Assembly (NCBI GenBank): GCA_032158295.1 | Contig: CM063258.1 | Location: forward strand, 15,413,703 to 15,477,702 | DNA: 64,000 nucleotides | From: Pycnopodia helianthoides | Taxonomy: Eukaryota; Echinodermata; Asteroidea; Forcipulatida; Asteriidae | Reading direction: 5' to 3' | Shown here: positions 55,601-64,000 of the stretch, in pieces | How positions within the stretch are numbered: position 1 is the first letter of the stretch | How the letters are laid out: each line of letters starts with the position of its first letter | The notes under the pieces: generated by a model | Databases searched by the model: none | What the model was told of the DNA's origin: nothing | The model's input: only the letters and a program-made list of their open reading frames with translations | Made by a program: the position numbers and the translations under genes

Positions 55601-58600
55601 TTGAGGTTGATTTGACCGTGCATACTTTATGTTTCTCTTTCGAACAGCACTGTGTACAAAATCCAATTAGACATGCGTTTGAAGACATTCGGAGTATCGT
55701 CACTTCCCTGTGATTTCCTAGATGAAAATGGCCGAAACTTGCAATGAAATGTGATATTCGGATGCAGGAGTATGCAAGGAAGATTCAGGTACAAATTTCA
55801 TCTCTCTAGCATCTTGGTTCATGAGTTATACCCAAACTTAACTCCGACTTTGTTTCCAGTCATTTTTCGGCAATAAATTCCTTACTGGTTTTTACTACGC
55901 AGCCCTCTTTGCTTAGTTGCTACTGTATTAGCCCTACTCTTTGGCCACTCGCGTCACCTACAAAATCGTCAAAGCCACATATTTAATATATATCTAGAGC
56001 CCTTGAGATGGGCTTTCCAATTGTATAAAACTTGTAAAAATCGGGCATTGATTTGAGGTGATTTGACCGTGCATACTTTATGTTTCTCTTTCGAACAGCA
56101 CTGTGTACAAAAATCCCATTAGACATGCGTTTGAAGAATATTCGGAGTATCGTCATTCCCTGTGATTTCCTCGATGAAGATGGCCGAAACTTGCAATGAA
56201 ATGTGAATTCGGATGCAGGATATGCAAGGAAGATTCAGGTACAAATTTCATCTCTCTAGCACGCTTGGTTCATGAGTTATACCCAAACTTAACTCCGACT
56301 TTGTTTCCAGCCATTTTTCGGCAATAAATTCCTTAGTGGTTTTACTATGCAGCCCTTCTTTGCTTAGTTGCTACTGTATTAGCCCTACCTTTGGCCACTC
56401 GCGTCACCTTACAAAATCGTCAAAGCCACATATTTAATATGAATCTATGAGCCCTTGAGATGGGCTTTCCATGGTATAAAACTTGTAAAAATCGGGCATT
56501 GATTTGAGGGTGATTTGACGTGCATACTTTATGTTTCTCTTTCGAACAGCACTGTGTACAAAAATCCCATTAGACATGCGTTTGAAGAATATTCCGAGTA
56601 TCGTCACTTCCCTGTGATTTCTTCGATGAAGATGGCCGAAACTTGCAATGCAAATGTGATATTCGGATGCAGGAGTATGCAAGGAAGATTCAGGTACAAA
56701 TTTCATCTCTCTGCACGCTTGGTTCATGAGTTTATACCCAAACTTAACTCCGACTTTGTTTCCAGCCATTTTTCGGCAATAAATTCCTTAGTGGTTTTAC
56801 TACGCAGCCCTTCTTTGCTTAGTTGCTACTGTATTTAGCCCTACTCTTTGGCCACTCGCGTCACCTTCAAAATCGTCAAAGCCACATATTTAATATGAAT
56901 CTAGAGCCCTTGAGATGGGCTTTCCAGTGGTATAAAATTGTAAAAATCGGGCATTGATTTGAGGGTGATTTGACTGTGCATACTTTATGTTTCTCTTTCG
57001 AACAGCACTGTGTACAAAAATCCCATTAGACATGCGTTTGAAGAATATTCCGAGTATCGTCACTTCCCTGTGATTTCTTCGATGAAGATGGCCGAAACTT
57101 GCAATGCAAATGTGATATTCGGATGCAGGAGTATGCAAGGAAGATTCAGGTACAAATTTCATCTCTCTAGCACGCTTGGTTAATGAGTTATACCCAAAAT
57201 TAAACTCCGACTTTGTTTCCCCGCCATTTTTCGGCAATAAATTCCTTAGTGGTTTTACTACGCAGCCCTTCTTTGCTTAGTTGATTCTGTATTAGCCCTA
57301 CCGTTTGGCCACTCGCGTCACTTCAAAATCGTCAAAGCCACATATTTAATAAATATTTCGAGGCCTTGAGATGGGCTTTCCAATGGTATAAAAACTTGTA
57401 AAAATCGGGCATTGATTTGAGGGTGATTTGACCGTGCATACTTTATGTTTCTCTTTCGAACAGCACTGTGTACAAAAATCCCTTTAGACATGCGTTTGAA
57501 GAATATTCGGAGTATCGTCACTTCCCTGTGATTTCCTCGATGAAGATGGCCGAAACTTGCAATGCAAATGTGATATTCGGATGCAGGAGTATGCAAGGAA
57601 GATTCAGGTACAAATTTCATCTCTCTAGCACGCTTGGTTCATGAGTTATACCCAAACTTAACTCCGACTTTGTTTCCAGCCATTTTTCGGCAATAAATTC
57701 CTTAGTGGTTTTACTACGCAGCCCTTCTTTGCTTAGTTGCTACTGTATTAGCCCTACTCTTTGGCCACTCGCGTCACCTTCAAAATCGTCAAAGCCACAT
57801 ATTTAATATGAATCTAGAGCCCTTGAGATGGGCTTTCCAGTGGTATAAAATTTGTAAAAATCGGGCATTGATTTGAGGGTGATTTGACTGTGCATACTTT
57901 ATGTTTCTCTTTCGAACAGCACTGTGTACAAAAATCCCATAGACATGCGTTTGAAGAATATTCCGAGTATCGTCACTTCCCTGTGATTTCTCTCGATGAA
58001 GATGGCCGAAACTTGCAATGCAAATGTGATATTCGGATGCAGGAGTATGCAAGGAAGATTCAGGTACAAATTTCATCTCTCTAGCACGCTTGGTTAATGA
58101 GTTATACCCAAACTTAACTCCGACTTTGTTTCCAGCCATTTTTCGGCAATAAATTCCTTAGTGGTTTTACTACGCAGCCCTTCTTTGCTTAGTTGCTTCT
58201 GTATTAGCCCTACCTTTGGCCACTCGCGTCACTTACAAAATCGTCAAAGCCACATATTTAATAAATATCTTCGAGGCCTTGAGATGGGCTTTCCAATGGT
58301 ATAAAACTTGTAAAATCGGGCATTGATTTGAGGGTGATTTGACCGTGCATACTTTATGTTTCTCTTTCGAACAGCACTGTGTACAAAAATCCCTTTAGAC
58401 ATGCGTTTGAAGAATATTCGAGTATCGTCACTTCCCTGTGATTTCCTCGATGAAGATGGCCGAAACTTGCATTGCAAATGTGATATTCGGATGCAGGAGT
58501 ATGCAAGGAAGATTCAGGTACAAATTTCATCTCTCTAGCAGCTTGGTTCATGAGTTATACCCAAACTTAACTCCGACTTTTTTTCCAGCCATTTTTCGGC

Positions 58601-59589
58601 AATAAATTCCTTGTGGTTTTTTTCTACGCAGCCCTTCTTTGCTTAGTTGCTACTGTATTAGCCCTACTCTTTGGCCACTCGCGTCACCTACAAAATCGTC
58701 AAAGCCACATATTTAATATGAATCTAGAGCCCTTGAGATGGGCTTTCCAATGGTATAAAACTTGTAAAAAATCGGGCATTGATTTGAGGGTGATTTGACC
58801 GTGCATACTTTTTGTTTCTCTTTCGAACACACTGTGTACAAAAATCCCATTAGACATGCGTTTGAAGAATATTCGGAGTATCGTCACTTCCCTGTGATTT
58901 CCTAGATGAAGATGGCCGAAACTTGCAATGAAATGTGATATTCGGATGCAGGATATGCAAGGAAGATTCAGGTACAAATTTCATCTCTCTAGCACGCCCT
59001 TTGGGTTTAAAGAGTTATACCCAAACTTAACTCCGACTTTGTTTCCAGCCATTTTTCGGCAATAATTCCTTAGGGTTTTACTACGCAGCCCTTCTTTGCT
59101 TAGTTGCTACTGTATTAGCCCTACCTTTGGCCACTCGCGTCACTACAAAATCGTCAAAGCCACATATTTAATAATATTTCGAGGCCTTGAGATGGGCTTT
59201 CCAATGGTATAAAACTTGTAAAAATCGGGCATTGATTTGAGGGTGATTTGACCGTGCATACTTTATGTTTCTCTTTCGAACAGCACTGTGTACAAAAATC
59301 CCATTAGACATGCGTTTGAAGAATATTCGGAGTATCGTCACTTCCCTGTGATTTCTCGATGAAGATGGCCGAAACTTGCAATGCAAATGTGATATTCGGA
59401 TGCAGGAGTATGCAAGGAAGATTCAGGTACAAATTTCATCTCTCTAGCACGCTTGGTTCATGAGTTATACCCAAACTTAACTCCGACTTTGTTTCCAGCC
59501 ATTTTCGGCAATAAAAACCTTGCTGGTTTTACTACGCAGCCCTTTTTTGCTTAGTTGCACTGTATTAGCCCTACTCTTTGGCCACTCGC

Positions 59590-59892
59590 GTCCCTACAAA
59601 TCGTCAAAGCCCGGGGGGGGCTTTTAAATTTTAAAAACTTGAAAAATGGCATTATTTTGAGTTTTATTTGACCCCGGGATACTTTTGTTTCTCTTTCGAA
59701 AACACTGTGACAAAAATCCCCCTTTGACATGCTTTGAAGAAATTCGGATATCGTCATTCCCTGTATTTCCCGATGAAATTGGGCCCAAAATTTCAAAAAA
59801 TGTGAAATTCGGGTGAGGATATGCAAGGAGATTCAGGGACAAATTCATCTCTCTACCGCTTTGGGTTATGATTTACCAAATTAACTCCCGAC
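59590..59892 (+). repeat. Highly degraded last forward unit
   Basis: The unit remains recognisable (TTTGTTTCTCTTTCGAA, ATATGCAAGGAGATTCAG) but has many deletions, base changes and inserted runs such as G9, far beyond the divergence of its neighbours. It looks like poor consensus or rapid decay beside the inversion point. Confidence 0.7.
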
Positions 59893-59955
59893 CTTTATGG
59901 GCTATACAGTGATAAGTAGAGGTTGCTATAACCAGCGTCTAAAGCGAAAATGACT
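59893..59955. other. Inversion junction of the satellite, ~60 bp non-satellite
   Basis: Forward units stop within TTAACTCCCGAC and reverse units begin with AATGACTGAACAAAGTCGGAG. Both breaks fall in the same part of the unit (the ACTCCGACTTTGTTTCC segment). The intervening sequence is not recognised. Confidence 0.7.
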
Positions 59956-62900
59956 GAACAAAGTCGGAGTTAATTGGGTATAACTCATAACCAAGCGTGC
60001 TAGAAGATGAATTGTACCTGAATTTCTGCATACTCTGCATCCGAATATCACATTATGCAAGTTTCGGCCATCTTCATCAGAAATCACAGGAATGACGATA
60101 TCGAATCTTCAAACGCATGTCTAATGGATTTTGTACACAGTGCTGTTCGAAAGAGAAACATAAAGTATGCACGTCAAATCACCCAAATCAATGCGATTTA
60201 CAATTTTATACCATGGAAAGCCCATCTCAAGGCTCTAGATTTATTAAATATGTGCTTTGACGATTTTGAGGTGACGCGAGTGGCCAAAGGTAGGGCAATA
60301 CAGTAGAACTAGCAAGAGGCTGCGTAGTAAAACCACAAGGAATTATTGCCGAAATGGCTGGAAACAAAGTCGGAGTTAAGTTTGGGTATAACTCATAACC
60401 AAGCGTGTAGAGAGATGAAATTTGTACCTGAATCTTCCTTGCATATCCTGCATCCGAATATCACATTTGCATTGCAAGTTTCGCCATCTTCATGAGGAAA
60501 TCACAGGGAAGTGACGATACTCGAATATTCTCAAACGCATGTCTAAGGATTTTGTACACAGTGCTGTTCGAAAAGAAAATAAGTATGCACGGTCAAATAC
60601 CTCAATCAATGCCGATTTTTACAAGTTTTATACATGGAAAGCCCATCTCAAGGCTCAATTATTAATATGTGGCTTTGACGATTTTGTAGTGACGCGAGTG
60701 GCCAAAGGTAGGGCTAATACAGACAACTAAGCAAAGAGGCTGCGTAGTAAAACCACAAGGAATTTATTGCGAAATGGCTGGAAACAAAGTCGGAGTTAAT
60801 TTGGGTATAACTCATAACCAAGCGTGCTAGAGAGATGAAATTTGTACTGAATCTTCTTGCATACTCCTGCATCCGAATATCACATTTCATTGCAAGTTTC
60901 GGCATCTTCATCTAGGAAATCACAGGGAATGACGATACTCCGAAGTTCTTCAAACGCATGTCTAATGGGATTTTGTACACAGTGCTGTTCGAAAGAGAAA
61001 CATAAAGTATGCACGGTCAAATCACCCTCAAATCAATGCCCGATTTTTAAATTTATACATTGGAAAGCCCATCTCAGGGCTCTAGATTATATTAAATATG
61101 TGGCTTTGACGATTTTGAGGTGACGCGAGTGGCCAAAGAGTAGGGCTAATACAGTAGCAACTAAGCAAAGAAGGGCTGCGTAGTAAAACCACAAGGAATT
61201 ATTGCGAAAAATGGCTGGAAACAAAGTCGGAGTTAAGTTTGGGTATAACTCATAACCAAGCTGCTAGAGAGATGAAATTTGTACCTGAATCTTCCTTGCT
61301 ACTCCTGCATCCGAATATCACATTTCATGCAAGTTTCGGCCATCTCATCAGGAATCACAGGGAATGACGATACTCCGAATTTCTTCAAACCATGTCTAAT
61401 GGGATTTTTGTACACAGTGCTGTTCGAAAGAGAAACATAAAGTATGCACGGTCAATCACCTCAAATCAATGCCCGATTTTTACAAGTTTTATACATTGGA
61501 AAGCCCATCTCAAGGCTCTAGATTATATTAAATATGTGGCTTTGACGATTTTGAAGTGACGCGAGTGGCCAAAGAGTAGGGCTAATACAGTAGCAACTAA
61601 GCAAAGAAGGGCTGCGTAGTAAAACCAAAGGAATTTATGCCGAAAAATGCTGGAAACAAAGTCGGAGTTAAGTTTGGGTATAACTCATGAACCAAGCGTG
61701 CTAGAGAGATGAAATTTGTACCTGAATCTTCCTTGCATACTCCTGCATCCGAATATCACATTTGCATTGCAGTTTCGGCCATCTTCATCTAGGAAATCAC
61801 AGGGAAGTGACGATACTCCGATATTCTTCAAACGCATGTCTAATGGGATTTTTGTACACAGTGCTGTTCGAAAGAGAAACATAAAGTATGCACGGTCAAA
61901 TCACCCTCAAATCAATGCCCGATTTTTACAAGTTTTATACCATTGGAAAGCCCATCTCAAGGGCTCTAGATTCATATTAAATATGTGGCTTTGACGATTT
62001 TGTAAGGTGACGCGAGTGGCCAAAGAGTAGGGCTAATACAGTAGCAACTAAGCAAAGAAGGGCTGCGTAGTAAAACCACTAAGGAATTTATTGCCGAAAA
62101 ATGGCTGGAAACAAAGTCGGAGTTAAGTTTGGGTATAACTCATGAACCAAGCGTGCTAGAGAGATGAAATTTGTACCTGAATCTTCCTTGCATACTCCTG
62201 CATCCGAATATCACATTTCATGCAAGTTTCGGCCATCTTCATCAGGAAATCACAGGGAATCGACGATACTCCGAATGTTCTTCAAACGCATGTCTAATGG
62301 GATTTTTGTACACAGTGCTGTTCGAAAGAGAAACATAAAGTATGCACGGTCAAATCAACCTCAAATCAATGCCCGATTTTTACAAGTTTTATACAATTGG
62401 AAAGCCCATCTCAAGGGCTCTAGATATATATTAAATATGTGGCTTTGACGATTTTGTAAGTGACGCGAGTGGCCAAAGAGTAGGGCTAATACAGTAGCAA
62501 CTAAGCAAAGAAGGGCTGCGTAGTAAAACCAGCTAAGGAATTTATTGCCGAAAAATGGCTGGAAACAAAGTCGGAGTTAAGTTTGGGTATAACTCATGAA
62601 CCAAGCGTGCTAGAGAGATGAAATTTGTACCTGAATCTTCCTTGCATACTCCTGCATCCGAATATCACATTTCATGGCAAGTTTCGGCCATTCTTCATCT
62701 ACTAGGAAATCACAGGGAATGACGATACTCCGAATGTTCTTCAAACGCATGTCTAATGGGATTTTTGTACACAGTGCTGTTCGAAAGAGAAACATAAAGT
62801 ATGCACGGTCAAATCACCCTCAAATCAATGCCCGATTTTTACAAGTTTTATACCATTGGAAAGCCCATCTCAAGGGCTCTAGATTCATATTAAATATGTG

Positions 62901-64000
62901 GCTTTGACGATTTTGTAGGTGACGCGAGTGGCCAAAGAGTAGGGCTAATACAGTAGCAACTAAGCAAAGAAGGGCTGCGTAGTAAAACCACAAGGAATTT
63001 ATTGCCGAAAAATGGCTGGAAACAAAGTCGGAGTTAAGTTTGGGTATAACTCATAACCAAGCGTGCTAGAGAGATGAAATTTGTACCTGAATCTTCCTTG
63101 CATACTCCTGCATCCGAATATCACATTTCATGGCAAGTTTCGGCCATCTTCATCTAGGAAATCACAGGGAATCGACGATACTCCGAATGTTCTTCAAACG
63201 CATGTCTAATGGGATTTTTGTACACAGTGCTGTTCGAAAGAGAAACATAAAGTATGCACGGTCAAATCAACCTCAAATCAATGCCCGATTTTTACAAGTT
63301 TTATACATTGGAAAGCCCATCTCAAGGGCTCTAGATATATATTAAATATGTGGCTTTGACGATTTTGAAGGTGACGCGAGTGGCCAAAGAGTAGGGCTAA
63401 TACAGTAGCAACTAAGCAAAGAGGGCTGCGTAGTAAAACCAGTAAGGAATTTATTGCCGAAAAATGGCTGGAAACAAAGTCGGAGTTAAGTTTGGGTATA
63501 ACTCATGAACCAAGCGTGCTAGAGAGATGAAATTTGTACCTGAATCTTCCTTGCATACTCCTGCATCCGAATATCACATTTCATGGCAAGTTTCGGCCAT
63601 CTTCATCTAGGAAATCACAGGGAATCGACGATACTCCGAATGTTCTTCAAACGCATGTCTAATGGGATTTTTGTACACAGTGCTGTTCGAAAGAGAAACA
63701 TAAAGTATGCACGGTCAAATCACCTCAAATCAATGCCCGATTTTTACAAGTTTTATACCATTGGAAAGCCCATCTCAAGGGCCTAGATTATATTAAATAT
63801 GTGGCTTTGACGATTTTGTAGTGACGCGAGTGGCCAAAGGTAGGGCTAATACAGTAGCAACTAAGCAAAGAAGGGCTGCGTAGTAAAACCAGCAAGGAAT
63901 TTATTGCCGAAAAATGGCTGGAAACAAAGTCGGAGTTAAGTTTGGGTATAACTCATGAACCAAGCGTGCTAGAGAGATGAAATTTGTACCTGAATCTTCC
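59956..64000 (-). repeat. ~450-bp satellite array, about nine units, reverse orientation
   Basis: Units read as reverse complements of those before 59.9 kb (GATTTTTGTACACAGTGCTG near 60138, 60560, 60975, 61418, 61858, 62312, 62772, 63222 and 63676). Units nearest the junction are shorter and more damaged; those after 61.7 kb are clean. The array continues past the window end. The recurrent frame is now on the plus strand. Confidence 0.92.

Larger units (their letters stand above)
46338..59892 (+). repeat. ~450-bp satellite array, about 30 units, forward orientation
   Basis: Each unit carries TTGTTTCCAGCCATTTTTCG, ACTCGCGTCAC, GAGATGGGCTTTCC, a GGTATAAAAC box, CAGCACTGTGTACAAAAATC and GAAGATTCAGGTACAAATTT. 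Starts by the CAGCACTG landmark run 46791, 47245, 47698, 48147, 48594 and so on. The first, partial unit (46338-46530) is diverged and resembles the 14-15 kb copies. Many units differ by one-base deletions. A minus-strand frame of 65-116 codons (core SNGIFVHSAVRKRNIKYAR) appears in most units but is often broken. It is a satellite, not a gene family, unless transcripts prove otherwise. Confidence 0.93.

Noticed and set aside
46338..64000. Cluster of dozens of small genes encoding related ~90-residue proteins
   Set aside because: The frames follow the satellite unit, break often by indels, and switch strand exactly with the array orientation.
46338..64000. CENP-B box in the satellite
   Set aside because: I looked for TTCG followed at the right spacing by A and CGGG; TTCGAACAGC and TTCGGAGTAT do not fit.

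Overview
The window is eukaryotic. It has split genes with GT-AG introns, tRNA-derived SINEs, TTAA- and TA-flanked MITEs, a jockey/CR1-like reverse transcriptase relic and very long satellite arrays. The only recognised gene is NELFB (negative elongation factor B); its protein resembles the vertebrate protein closely along most of its length. Together with MITE types I associate with marine deuterostomes (the GGGCCCAATTTCATAGAGC inverted-repeat family), this suggests a marine invertebrate deuterostome, most likely an echinoderm. That assignment is inference.

Layout. 0.54-0.75 kb: candidate housekeeping promoter and 5' UTR exon. 0.75-5.1 kb: presumed intron 1, holding a nested palindromic transposon, a degenerate telomere-like block and a TTAA MITE. 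5.15-10.55 kb: NELFB coding exons 1-5, with MITEs and SINEs in the introns. 10.55-16.7 kb: 3' UTR, MITEs, SINEs, a decayed non-LTR retrotransposon and three old copies of the satellite that returns at 46 kb. 16.7-21.5 kb: a ~1.09-kb tandem repeat. 21.5-37.2 kb: a block of nested higher-order repeats. It contains a segment present twice (21.5-23.9 and 34.2-37.2 kb), a ~2.65-kb unit repeated three times, a recurrent pair of GGGACCGT motifs, and exon-like modules with good splice sites. 37.2-46.3 kb: two opposed copies of a TTAA MITE, SINEs, and weakly supported exons of unidentified genes. 46.3-64 kb: a ~450-bp satellite, about 30 units in one orientation, then about nine in the opposite orientation after a junction at ~59.9 kb.

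NELFB is intact apart from one missing base in a C run. That gap, and the many single-base deletions between satellite units, look like uncorrected long-read errors, so ORF-level readings elsewhere in the window should be treated with caution. Nothing here forms an operon-like functional system. The most unusual material is the repeat architecture.
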